Positions 9,076 to 17,464 of a DNA stretch of 64,000 bases are shown piece by piece; positions within the stretch are counted from its first letter, which is position 1; every line of letters begins with the position of its first letter. The DNA is taken from NCBI GenBank assembly GCA_035253825.1, contig DATFBM010000003.1:61525-125524 (forward strand), read 5' to 3'. A program made the translations under genes and the position numbers. The notes beneath the pieces were generated by a model. The model saw only the letters and a list, made by a program, of their open reading frames with translations. It did no database searches and was not told the origin of the DNA. This stretch comes from JACCTH01 sp035253825. Lineage in GTDB: Bacteria; Actinomycetota; Acidimicrobiia; Spongiisociales; ZC4RG35.

Positions 9076-11514
9076 GTGGCACGGCAGGCGAGCGTGGTGG
9101 TGATCGGTGCCGGGATCATCGGCTCGAGCGTCGCTTATCACCTGGCCGACCTCGGAGTCGAGGGAATCGTCGTACTCGACAAGGGAGCGCTAGCGGACAA
9201 CGACGGCTCCACATCGCACGCCCCCGGCGGACTCCGCACTCTCACCATCTCGAAGTTTTTCACCAGGCTCGGAATCGCCTCTCGCCAGCTCTACGACCTC
9301 CTACCGCTCGCCGAGCCCGGTCAAGAGCAGTTCTTTCGCACGGGATTTCTTCAGGTGGCCTCGTCGATGGCGCGCTTCGAGAGTTACAAACGCATTCAAG
9401 AGATCGGCTGGAGCCTCGGGGTTCCCTCCAATCTCCTGTCGCCCGAGCAAACCGCGGAGATGATCCCTCTTCTCGACTCCTCCCAGATCATCGGCGGAAT
9501 GTTTTCGCCCACTTCCGGAGTGATCAAAACCAGTCTGGTGGCGACCTCGATGCAACAAGTCGCGGCCGCAACCGGGAGGGCCGTCTTCTACGCCGACACT
9601 GAAGTCATGGATGTAGTGGTCGAGGGCGGGCGCGTTCGCGGGGTGAGGACGTCCAATCCCGACATCGAACGGATCGAATGTCCGCAGGTCGTCCTCTGCA
9701 CGAATATCTGGGCGCCAGTGCTGGCGGCGAAGGTCGGAATCAATATGCCGCTCTTCCCGGGCGAGCATCAATACATCTTCACGTCCCCGGTGCCGGATCT
9801 CGCCGATCGAGCCCATCGCGAGGTCACCATGCCCATCTCCACGATCGACGATATCTCGGTCTATTTTCGCCAGCATCACGACCGGCTTGGGATCGGTAGC
9901 TACCACCACGAAGCGCGGCTGGTCGACCCCTGGGCCTTGCCGAAACGGGCCCAGCTTCCGTTCACTCCAGCCGACTTCGACGAGGCGTGGCATTTGATGC
10001 GGAAGCACCTTCCGGCTCTGCATCAAGTCGAAGTGGATACCGGATTCAACGGCATGTTCTCTTTCACCGCCGACCACTATCCGATTCTGGGCGAGTCTCC
10101 CATCAAGGGTCTATGGGCAGCAGTCGGAGCCTGGCTCTCCTATGCCTCGGAGGTGGGGAAGGTGATGGCCCGCTGGATCACGGAAGGTGATCCCGGAATG
10201 GACGTGTCGGTGGCCGACATCAACCGCTTTCACGATCACCAGTCCAATCACTCGTTTCTGTCCCGGCAAAGCAAATACTTCTACGAGATCGGTTTTGACA
10301 TCCTTCATCCCAACGAGGTGGCGTCCTCGGTGCGTAACCTCCGACTTGCTCCCTACCACGACCGCACGGAACGGCTGGGCGCGGTCTACGTCCCCTTCGC
10401 CGGCTACGAGACTCCCTACTACTACGAGTCCAACGGCCCCCTCGTGGATCGATATTCAGATCGAATCCCGCGCCGGCATGGATACGACGCCACTTCCTGG
10501 TCGCCGATCATTGGGGCCGAGCATCTGGCGTTGCGTGAAAGGGCCGGACTGATCGATTGGTCGGCGTCGATTGGGCCCGTCGAGGTCTCGGGCCCGGGAA
10601 GTCTCTCCTTCCTGCAGTACCTCTGCACGAACAACATCGACATTTCTATCGGAGCGGCCACCTACACCCTGGTCCTCACCCCGCGAGGGACCGTCAAGCG
10701 AGACGTAACCATCGCTCGTCTCTCCCGGGAGCGCTTTTGGTTGCTAACGGGAAAGTCCAATCTTCCAGCGGAGCTGGCCTATTACCGGTCATTTGCTCCA
10801 GCCGACGGATCGGTACAGATCGTCGATCGCTCCGAGCAGTTTGCCGCAGTCGGGCTCTGGGGCCCCAGGTCCCGTGAGATCCTCGAGGCGGTCACGGACG
10901 CCAACCTTTCCAACGAGGCGTTTCCCTGGTATTCGGTACGGCAAATTGGAGTGGGCATGGCTCCGGCAACTGCCCTTCGCATCTCATATGTGGGCGAGTT
11001 GGGCTGGGAGATTTACGTCCCCGCGAGCTTCGGACGTCATGTTTGGGACGCCCTCTGGAGTGCCGGGAGAGATCGCGGCTTAACGGCGGTGGGCATGGCT
11101 TCCCTGTTCTCGTTGCGAATCGAAAAGGGCTACCGCCTGATCGGCAGCGATCTCACCCCCGAAATCACACCTCGGCAGGCCCAGATGTCGTGGTTGCTCG
11201 ACAAAAGCAAAGATTTTCTCGGACGGGACGGCACCTCTGTCGATCGACACCGTTTGGTCACACTCCGCTTCGATGATCCGGCTGCCCTCATGTACTCGTG
11301 GACTCCGGTCTACCGCTTGGACGACGTGGTCGGTTGGATAGCAAGCGGAGAATTCGGTTACTCGGTCGGCGCCTTCATCGCCCATGCGTTCGTTCCACAA
11401 GAGCTCACGGTGCCGGGCACGAAGCTACGGGTCAGATACACCGGCCAATTCTTCGAAGGGGAAGTGGTCAAAGGACCTCTCTGGGATCCCACCAATCTCC
11501 GTCTGAGGGCCTAG
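9076..11514 (+). CDS. FAD-dependent dimethylglycine/sarcosine dehydrogenase-like protein fused to a GcvT-type domain, copy 1
   Basis: An 812-residue two-part protein. The N-terminal DAO-type flavoprotein has the dinucleotide motif GAGIIGSS (about 11-18) and GSTSHAPGG, whose His48 aligns with the histidine that binds FAD covalently in dimethylglycine dehydrogenase. After the FAD linker region (RNLRLAPYHDRTERLGAVY), a C-terminal aminomethyltransferase (GcvT-like) domain runs to the end, with YVGELGWEIYVPA and ASLFSLRIEKGYRLIGSDL. The family oxidatively removes N-methyl groups and can load the one-carbon unit on tetrahydrofolate. GTG 9076 is the start, with a -10 box 6 nt upstream. It is the first gene of a plus-strand operon and divergent from mttB copy 1. 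Confidence 0.9.
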   Translation: MARQASVVVIGAGIIGSSVAYHLADLGVEGIVVLDKGALADNDGSTSHAPGGLRTLTISKFFTRLGIASRQLYDLLPLAEPGQEQFFRTGFLQVASSMARFESYKRIQEIGWSLGVPSNLLSPEQTAEMIPLLDSSQIIGGMFSPTSGVIKTSLVATSMQQVAAATGRAVFYADTEVMDVVVEGGRVRGVRTSNPDIERIECPQVVLCTNIWAPVLAAKVGINMPLFPGEHQYIFTSPVPDLADRAHREVTMPISTIDDISVYFRQHHDRLGIGSYHHEARLVDPWALPKRAQLPFTPADFDEAWHLMRKHLPALHQVEVDTGFNGMFSFTADHYPILGESPIKGLWAAVGAWLSYASEVGKVMARWITEGDPGMDVSVADINRFHDHQSNHSFLSRQSKYFYEIGFDILHPNEVASSVRNLRLAPYHDRTERLGAVYVPFAGYETPYYYESNGPLVDRYSDRIPRRHGYDATSWSPIIGAEHLALRERAGLIDWSASIGPVEVSGPGSLSFLQYLCTNNIDISIGAATYTLVLTPRGTVKRDVTIARLSRERFWLLTGKSNLPAELAYYRSFAPADGSVQIVDRSEQFAAVGLWGPRSREILEAVTDANLSNEAFPWYSVRQIGVGMAPATALRISYVGELGWEIYVPASFGRHVWDALWSAGRDRGLTAVGMASLFSLRIEKGYRLIGSDLTPEITPRQAQMSWLLDKSKDFLGRDGTSVDRHRLVTLRFDDPAALMYSWTPVYRLDDVVGWIASGEFGYSVGAFIAHAFVPQELTVPGTKLRVRYTGQFFEGEVVKGPLWDPTNLRLRA

Positions 11515-11545
11515 CCAGAGAATTCGCTTTAGCCTCCCGGGCACC

Positions 11546-12739
11546 GTGAGTTTGCTTTGGAACGCCCGGGTAATCGATCGCGACGGGATCCGGGAAGGAC
11601 TGGCGATCTCGATCTCCGGTGACCGCATCGGCGCGATCGAGAAGGGCGGAGGCGACGCGCCGGCGGGGGCGATTGACCTCGATGGCAAGTCGCTGCTGCC
11701 GGGGCTGATCGACGCACACAACCACTTCCTTTCCGAAACCGATCGCAGTCCCGGATTCGGGCCACCTCCGCCTCGGCATGGCGATGCTCCCCGCCCGCGC
11801 GCACTCGGGCACTACATCCTGGCCGCCGCAGCCCGGGCGATTGTCCGTAGTGGATTCACCACCATCCGCGACGTCGGCTGTTATGACGACGAGGCTCTCG
11901 CCGCCGGTCAGGCGATCGATCTCGGACTGATCCCCGGGCCGCGCATCTTTTCATGTGGGCGGATCATCTCCGCCAGCGCCCCGGGTGGGGCAATCTTTGG
12001 CTCCATGTACCGTGAAGCCGATGGCCCATGGGAAATGCGAAAAGCAGTGCGGGAGCAAATCCGGCGGGGTGCCCACTTCATCAAATTCATGGCCACCGGT
12101 GCCCGGTCGGTGGTCCTCGAGGATCCCGAGCCTCCGCAAATGACCGCCGAGGAGATGGCGGCGATTGTCGATGAGGCTCATCGAATGGGAGTTCGGGTGG
12201 CGGCTCACGCCGAGGGCCTGGAAGGTACGCGTTGGGCTCTCCGGGCCGGAGCCGACACCATCGAGCATGGGCTGGCATTGCATCGTGATCCCGAGTTGCT
12301 CGATCTGATGGCCGCCAACGGAACCGTGCTGATCCCCACCCTGACCACATTCCATGATCTGGCCGAACGCTTCGCCGACGAGTTCTCTCCGATCCTGGTG
12401 GAGCAGGCCAAACGACAGTTGGAGGAGGCTTACGAGACAGTGGCCGCTGCGAACGCGGCGGGGGTTACGATCGCGGTCGGCTATGACAGCGGACCCCCGG
12501 GAGCTTCGGCCCAGGAGATGCTGCGACTAGAGCATGCGGGCCTGAGCGGGATAGAGGTCATCGACGCCGCCACTCGGGGCGGTGCAGCCGCCCTTGGGCG
12601 CGAAGATCTCGGGTCGATCAGGAGTGGCGCACTCGCTGACTTGGTGGTCGTAGATGGAGAGCCCGATCAGAACCTCGCTGTCCTGGGAGATCCGGAAGCC
12701 ATCATGTTCGTAATCAAGGGCGGGGAGTTGGTGTCGTGA
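11546..12739 (+). CDS. Metal-dependent amidohydrolase (imidazolonepropionase/prolidase-like)
   Basis: A 397-residue amidohydrolase-superfamily enzyme. Metal-ligand motifs appear in order: LIDAHNH (HxH), FIKFMATG (candidate carboxylated lysine), RVAAHAEG, DTIEHGLAL, and VGYDSGPPG for the catalytic aspartate. N- and C-terminal beta-sandwich segments (LLWNARVIDRDGIREGLAIS and GSIRSGALADLVVVDGEPDQN) complete the composite domain. It is placed between two dimethylglycine-dehydrogenase-like genes, overlapping the second by 4 nt (GTGA), so it probably hydrolyses an amide or imide in the same degradation route. Start GTG 11546; a TAGCCT 10 nt upstream could give an internal promoter. The substrate is not known. 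Confidence 0.88.
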   Translation: MSLLWNARVIDRDGIREGLAISISGDRIGAIEKGGGDAPAGAIDLDGKSLLPGLIDAHNHFLSETDRSPGFGPPPPRHGDAPRPRALGHYILAAAARAIVRSGFTTIRDVGCYDDEALAAGQAIDLGLIPGPRIFSCGRIISASAPGGAIFGSMYREADGPWEMRKAVREQIRRGAHFIKFMATGARSVVLEDPEPPQMTAEEMAAIVDEAHRMGVRVAAHAEGLEGTRWALRAGADTIEHGLALHRDPELLDLMAANGTVLIPTLTTFHDLAERFADEFSPILVEQAKRQLEEAYETVAAANAAGVTIAVGYDSGPPGASAQEMLRLEHAGLSGIEVIDAATRGGAAALGREDLGSIRSGALADLVVVDGEPDQNLAVLGDPEAIMFVIKGGELVS

Positions 12740-15183
12740 GCATCCGCGTGGTCGTAGTCGGCTCGGGGATCGTCGGCTCATCCGTGGCCTATCACCTCGC
12801 CCGCCTGGGCTGGACCGATGTAGTCGTAGTCGATCGCGGCGATCCGGTCGAGAATCCTGGTTCCACCTCGCATGCCCCCGGGGGGGTGGTGGCGCTATCG
12901 CATAACAAGACCCTCACCCAACTCGCCGTCTACTCGAGCCGGCTCTACGCCACCCTCGAGCCCTTTTCTCCCGACCGCCAGATGGTCAACCGGGTCGGGA
13001 TCCTCGACGTGGCGATCTCGCCCCGCCGGATGACCGATCTGGTGCGGCTACACGGAGAATCTCTGAGCTTCGAGACGGGCGCCAGGCTTCTCACCCCCAC
13101 CGAAACGGCCGACATCCATCCGCTGATCAACCCCAAGGCGATGGAGGGTTCGATCTTCATGGTCGAGGGCCAGACGGTGGCACCTGCCCACGTCAGCGGG
13201 GCATTGCAGCGAGATGCCGGGGTCGACGTGGTCGGTCAGACAGAGGTGACGGAAATCGATGCTGCCGGCGGCCGAGTTCGGGCGGTGATGACAAGCAATC
13301 CCGAGCGGGCGCGTATCGAATGCGACCACGTCGTCATCGCCACCAACATCTGGGCACCGCTCCTCGGCGACGGTCTCGGTGTACCCATCCCGCTGATGGG
13401 ATACGAACATCAATATCTCCGAACCGGACCCCTTCCTGAGTTGGATCGGTTCGATCCTTCCCGACCCGAGGACGAGATCGTTTATCCCTCAGTGCGAGAG
13501 CTCGACACCTATATCTACTTCCGCCAGCATTGGAACTCATTCGGAGTAGGGAGCTACCGCCACGCTCCCCGGCCGGTCCCCGCCCCACTGGTGGGGCCCA
13601 ACGCCATCCATCCTTTTACGCCCGACGACTTTGAAGGCGAAGCTTGGGAGAAGGCGCGCCGGATTTTCCCGCTGCTGGCCAACACTGACTTCCGGACCTA
13701 CCCACGGACGATCAATGGAATCTTCGCCTTTCCCGTCGACGGCATGCCGATCGTCGGCCCCACCCCAATCGAGGGGGTGTGGGTAGCGGCGGGTTCCTGG
13801 CTCACCCACGCCGCGGGAGTCGGCAAGACGCTGGCCGAATGGATGACCTCCGGTGACACGGAATGGGATCCCCGTCTGATCGACGTCAATCGCTTCCATG
13901 GCTTCCAGACGACGCGGCGCTTCATCGAGAAGGTTTGCGACAAGAACTACGCCGAGATTTACGACATCATTCACCCCCGCGAGCCGATCACCGAACCGCG
14001 CAATGTGAGGCTTTCTCCATTCGACGAGAGACACCGGGCCCGAGGGGCGGTCTTCACGACCTTCGCCGGCTACGAGCTCCCCAACTGGTTCGAGTCCAAC
14101 TCCGGCCTCGTCGAAGAATTCGCCGGCCAGATCCCGACCCGGAGTGGTTGGGCCGCCGAGCACTGGTCCCCGATCCAGGGAGCCGAGCACCTCGCCACCC
14201 GTAATTCCGTTGGCCTCCTCGACCTCACCGGACTTTCCATCATTGAAGTCTCTGGCCGCGATGCCTTAAGCGCCGTGCAGTGGCTTTGCTCCAACCAAAT
14301 GGATGTGGCGCCGGGAAGAGTCGTGTACACCACGTGGCTAACCAAAGCGGGTGGAGTCCGCAGAGATCTAGCCGTGGCTCGCCTCGAGCCGGATCGATTT
14401 TGGATGTTCGTCGGTGAGGGCACGAGACCGCGTGATCTCGACTGGGTGCTTAGCCACACTGAGGGATACGACGTCGCGGTTGCCGACGTCTCCGATTCTT
14501 TAACCGCTCTCGGGTTGTGGGGTCCCAATGCCCGCCAAGTGCTGGAGCGAGTTTCCTCCTCCACACTCGACTTCGGATATTTTCGGGCCCGGTGGATCGA
14601 CCTCGACTACACCCGGGCCCTGGCGGTGCGAATTTCCTACGCCGGCGAGTTCGGCTGGGAGTTGCACTTTCCCCCCGAGGCCGCCCTGCCGGTGTGGGAT
14701 CGGTTGATCGACGCCGGCGCAGACGTGGGCTTGATTCCGTTCGGCTTCGGCGCCTTTGACTCCTTGCGGTTGGAGAAGGGTTATCGAGGCTGGGGAATCG
14801 ACGTCCACACCGAATACAACCCTTATGAGGCGGGGCTGGGGTGGACGGTCCGACTGGACAAAGGCGATTTTCTTGGCGCCGGCGCCTGTCAGCGCCTCGT
14901 CACCGAACCGCTCAAGAAGAAGCTGGCTTGTCTGACCTTCGACCGAGCCCAGGACGTCATCTTGGGATACGAGCCGATCATGGCTGGCGACCAGTGCCTG
15001 GGTCACGTCACCAGTGCGAACTTTGGCTACTCGGTGGGAAAGTCCATCGCCTATGGCTATCTCCCCACCGAGGCCGCGGTGGAAGGAACGAAGGTTGAGG
15101 TGATCTACTTCGGAAAGCGGCACTCGGCCACCGTTGCCCCCGATCCGCTCTTCGATCCCAAGATGACCCGAATGAAGGACTGA
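12736..15183 (+). CDS. FAD-dependent dimethylglycine/sarcosine dehydrogenase-like protein fused to a GcvT-type domain, copy 2
   Basis: This 815-residue paralogue of the protein at 9076 has the same layout. The FAD motif GSGIVGSS is at about 9-16, and GSTSHAPGG with His46 is the presumptive flavin-linking residue. The middle boundary is RNVRLSPFDERHRARGAVF. The GcvT-like C-terminus contains YAGEFGWELHFPPEA and FDSLRLEKGYRGWGIDV. The two copies differ clearly along their length, so they are diverged enzymes and not a recent duplication. They may act on successive N-methyl groups or on different amines. The start GTG overlaps the amidohydrolase stop (GTGA), and the TGA overlaps the next ATG (TGATG), so the operon is translationally coupled. 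Confidence 0.9.
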   Translation: MSIRVVVVGSGIVGSSVAYHLARLGWTDVVVVDRGDPVENPGSTSHAPGGVVALSHNKTLTQLAVYSSRLYATLEPFSPDRQMVNRVGILDVAISPRRMTDLVRLHGESLSFETGARLLTPTETADIHPLINPKAMEGSIFMVEGQTVAPAHVSGALQRDAGVDVVGQTEVTEIDAAGGRVRAVMTSNPERARIECDHVVIATNIWAPLLGDGLGVPIPLMGYEHQYLRTGPLPELDRFDPSRPEDEIVYPSVRELDTYIYFRQHWNSFGVGSYRHAPRPVPAPLVGPNAIHPFTPDDFEGEAWEKARRIFPLLANTDFRTYPRTINGIFAFPVDGMPIVGPTPIEGVWVAAGSWLTHAAGVGKTLAEWMTSGDTEWDPRLIDVNRFHGFQTTRRFIEKVCDKNYAEIYDIIHPREPITEPRNVRLSPFDERHRARGAVFTTFAGYELPNWFESNSGLVEEFAGQIPTRSGWAAEHWSPIQGAEHLATRNSVGLLDLTGLSIIEVSGRDALSAVQWLCSNQMDVAPGRVVYTTWLTKAGGVRRDLAVARLEPDRFWMFVGEGTRPRDLDWVLSHTEGYDVAVADVSDSLTALGLWGPNARQVLERVSSSTLDFGYFRARWIDLDYTRALAVRISYAGEFGWELHFPPEAALPVWDRLIDAGADVGLIPFGFGAFDSLRLEKGYRGWGIDVHTEYNPYEAGLGWTVRLDKGDFLGAGACQRLVTEPLKKKLACLTFDRAQDVILGYEPIMAGDQCLGHVTSANFGYSVGKSIAYGYLPTEAAVEGTKVEVIYFGKRHSATVAPDPLFDPKMTRMKD

Positions 15184-16712
15184 TGCCGCGGGAAGGAGCC
15201 AGGCGAGCCGAACGTCGAGCTAGCCGCAGTGGTGGGGTTCGCCAACTGGAATGGCGCTCACTGCGCAACCTCTATCACCCCATCGACGTCATCTCGGCCG
15301 ACCAAATCGAGGCCATCCACCAAACGTCACTGCGAATCCTGGCCGAAATCGGGATGGATTTTCTCCACCCCGAGGCACTCTCGATTTTCTCCCAGGCGGG
15401 AGCGATGGTGGAACCCGGCAGCAATCGGGTCCGCTTCGACCCCGATTGGGTTATCGAAAAGGTGTCAACCGTGCCAGACACCTTCGCGCTACATGCCCGC
15501 AACCCCGAGCACAACGTCACAATCGGTGGGAATCACATCAATTTCGCCACCGTCGCCTCTCCCCCAAATGCTTCCGATGCGGATCGCGGACGACGCAGTG
15601 GCAACTTCGACGACTTCCAAAACCTGATTCGGCTGGCGCAGAGCTTCAACATCATCCACCTTTTCGGCGGGTACCCGGTCGAGCCGGTCGATCTCCCCCC
15701 GAGTACGCGCCATCTCGATTGCCTCTCCGCTGTCGTAACCCTGGGGGACAAGGCGTTTCACTCGTATGCATTGGGGCGGGAGCGGATGACAGACGCGATC
15801 GAGATTGCTCGCATTGCCCGGGGGGTCAGCGCGGAACAGCTCTGTGGCGAGCCCTCGCTGTTCACTGTGGTCAACACTTCCTCACCGCTTCGCCTCGATG
15901 GGCCGATGATCGAAGGGTTGATCGAGATGGCGCGCATGGGTCAGGTTGTGATCGCCACTCCCTTCACCCTTTCGGGGGCGATGGCACCCGCCACCATCGC
16001 CGGGGCCCTGGCCCAGCAGAACGCAGAGGCACTGTCCACGATCGCGCTGATCCAGTGTGTCAATCCCGGTGCCCCGGCGATGTATGGGGGATTCACCTCC
16101 AACGTCGACATGCGCTCCGGCGCCCCCGCCTTCGGCACTCCCGAGTACACCAAAGCGGCGCTGGCGGGGGGCCAGCTCGCCCGTCGATACGGATTTCCCT
16201 ATCGATCCTCGAACGCCTGTGCCGCCAATGCGGTCGATTCCCAGGCCGCGTATGAGGCCGAGATGTCGACCTGGGGAGCGGTGATGGGGCACGCCAACCT
16301 GATCATGCATGGCGCCGGTTGGATGGAAGGGGGACTGACGGCCTCGTTCGAGAAGTTCATTATCGATGTGGAGATCCTGCAGATGATGAGTGAATTCCTG
16401 CAGCCGTTGCGGGTGGACGAGGCCAGCCTGGCCCTCGACGCCATTGCCGAAGTGGGACCCGGTGGACACTTCTTCGGCGCGGCCCACACTCTCGAGCGCT
16501 ACGAGAGCGCCTTCTACTCCCCGATTGTCTCGGACTGGCGAAACTTCGAGAGTTGGGAACTGGCCGGGTCTCCCACCGCCGAGCAGCATGCCAACCGGGT
16601 TTGGAAAGAGGTTCTGGAAGCCTTTTCCCCGCCTCCCCTCCCCGACGACCGGGCCGCCGAGCTCACCGATTTCGTCGAACGGCGCCGGTCCGAGGGAGGC
16701 GTCAGCGCTTGA
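15183..16712 (+). CDS. MttB-superfamily methyltransferase, copy 2 (non-pyrrolysine)
   Basis: A 509-residue MttB-family protein with the same blocks as copy 1: ISADQIEAIHQTSLRILAE, TPFTLSGAMAPATIAGAL, YGGFTSNVDMRSGAPAFGTP and GGHFFGAAHTLERYESAFYS. There is no in-frame amber codon. It is the last gene of the operon starting at 9076 and overlaps the previous stop by 1 nt. The basic N-terminal tail (MPREGARRAERRASRSGG) is not family-conserved; copy 1 has an equally basic but different tail. It is likely a corrinoid-dependent demethylase of a quaternary amine. The corrinoid partner must lie elsewhere or be replaced. Confidence 0.9.
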   Translation: MPREGARRAERRASRSGGVRQLEWRSLRNLYHPIDVISADQIEAIHQTSLRILAEIGMDFLHPEALSIFSQAGAMVEPGSNRVRFDPDWVIEKVSTVPDTFALHARNPEHNVTIGGNHINFATVASPPNASDADRGRRSGNFDDFQNLIRLAQSFNIIHLFGGYPVEPVDLPPSTRHLDCLSAVVTLGDKAFHSYALGRERMTDAIEIARIARGVSAEQLCGEPSLFTVVNTSSPLRLDGPMIEGLIEMARMGQVVIATPFTLSGAMAPATIAGALAQQNAEALSTIALIQCVNPGAPAMYGGFTSNVDMRSGAPAFGTPEYTKAALAGGQLARRYGFPYRSSNACAANAVDSQAAYEAEMSTWGAVMGHANLIMHGAGWMEGGLTASFEKFIIDVEILQMMSEFLQPLRVDEASLALDAIAEVGPGGHFFGAAHTLERYESAFYSPIVSDWRNFESWELAGSPTAEQHANRVWKEVLEAFSPPPLPDDRAAELTDFVERRRSEGGVSA

Positions 16713-16818
16713 CTCAAGGCTCGACCACCACGCGACCTTGCCTGGTGGGATGGATGGCGCGGAAGTAATCGAATGTACTCACCGCCCCGGGTGCCGCTCA
16801 GGACTGCGACCAGCCGCC

Positions 16819-17376
16819 TCAGGCACGGGCGTCGAAGCTACCGGTGATGGTGACGCCGTCGACGGTGGCCCCACTCGGCCGGAACCCCACGGCATCTGTG
16901 CAGCTGAAACTGCCAGCTGCCCCATCGCTACCTTTGTGGTCGACCTCGACCTCGCAGATGTCTGTGGTCGTGGCGAGGGACAAGTCGGTGGTGCTGTAGG
17001 AGATGTAGTTGTCCTCGGCCTGAAGGCTGATGGTCAAGAGCCCCTCCCCTGATCCATCCGCATTAGGGGTGAACGTGAGGGCCCAGTTCCCGTCGATAAA
17101 GGCGCTCGCTGCCGGGAAGAAGTACCAAGTGTCCTCGATCTCGTCGACGTTGCCCCCGATGCGAAAGTTGACGGTGCCGGTGTCGGAGAGATCAACGCCG
17201 CCGCCGCTACTTTCGGCTTCGGCCTCGTCGCCGGAGGTTCCACCCTGGCCTTGCGCCTCACTCGAGTTGCCCGAATCCTCGTCAGCCACCACCTGGCTCC
17301 CGCCATCGCCCCCTCCGCAGGCCACGATCAGCATTGAGAGAACCAGGAACAGCACAAACGCACGGCGATAGGTCAT
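16819..17376 (-). CDS. Small secreted lipoprotein of unknown function
   Basis: A 185-residue protein with a type II signal peptide: positively charged MTYRRA, a hydrophobic core, and the lipobox IVAC (Cys20). A low-complexity acidic Ser/Gly/Glu linker of about 40 residues follows. The mature domain of about 120 residues appears beta-rich (TVNFRIGG, WALTFTPNADGSGEGLLTISL, GVTITGSFDARA) and contains two Cys (ICEVEV, SFSCTDA) that could form a disulphide. I do not recognise the family. A -10 box (TAGCTT) is 6 nt before the ATG. It converges on mttB copy 2 across a 106-nt gap holding only a weak CCACCA/TGGTGG hairpin (16725-16748). Confidence 0.75.
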   Translation of the reverse strand: MTYRRAFVLFLVLSMLIVACGGGDGGSQVVADEDSGNSSEAQGQGGTSGDEAEAESSGGGVDLSDTGTVNFRIGGNVDEIEDTWYFFPAASAFIDGNWALTFTPNADGSGEGLLTISLQAEDNYISYSTTDLSLATTTDICEVEVDHKGSDGAAGSFSCTDAVGFRPSGATVDGVTITGSFDARA

Positions 17377-17382
17377 AAGCGG

Positions 17383-17388
17383 AAGCTA
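17383..17388 (-). promoter_or_regulatory. Leaderless -10 element (TAGCTT) of lipoprotein gene
   Basis: TAGCTT on the minus strand is 6 nt from ATG 17376, which puts the predicted transcription start at the first codon. No ribosome-binding site is present. Confidence 0.5.
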
Positions 17389-17452
17389 TCGAAGGTCGAG
17401 CCTTGGTCGCACTAGGGAAACCCCTAGGTCACGTCAATGGCCGCCCACCGCG

Positions 17453-17458
17453 TAGGCT
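17453..17458 (+). promoter_or_regulatory. Leaderless -10 element (TAGGCT) of the amidase-hutF operon
   Basis: TAGGCT is 6 nt from GTG 17465, so transcription should begin at or next to the start codon. It shares the 88-nt divergent region with the lipoprotein promoter. Confidence 0.5.
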
Positions 17459-17464
17459 CGCTGT

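Noticed and set aside
16725..16748. Hairpin CCACCA/TGGTGG between mttB copy 2 and the lipoprotein gene as a terminator
   Set aside because: Only 6 bp, with a 12-nt loop and no U-rich tail; too weak to call.
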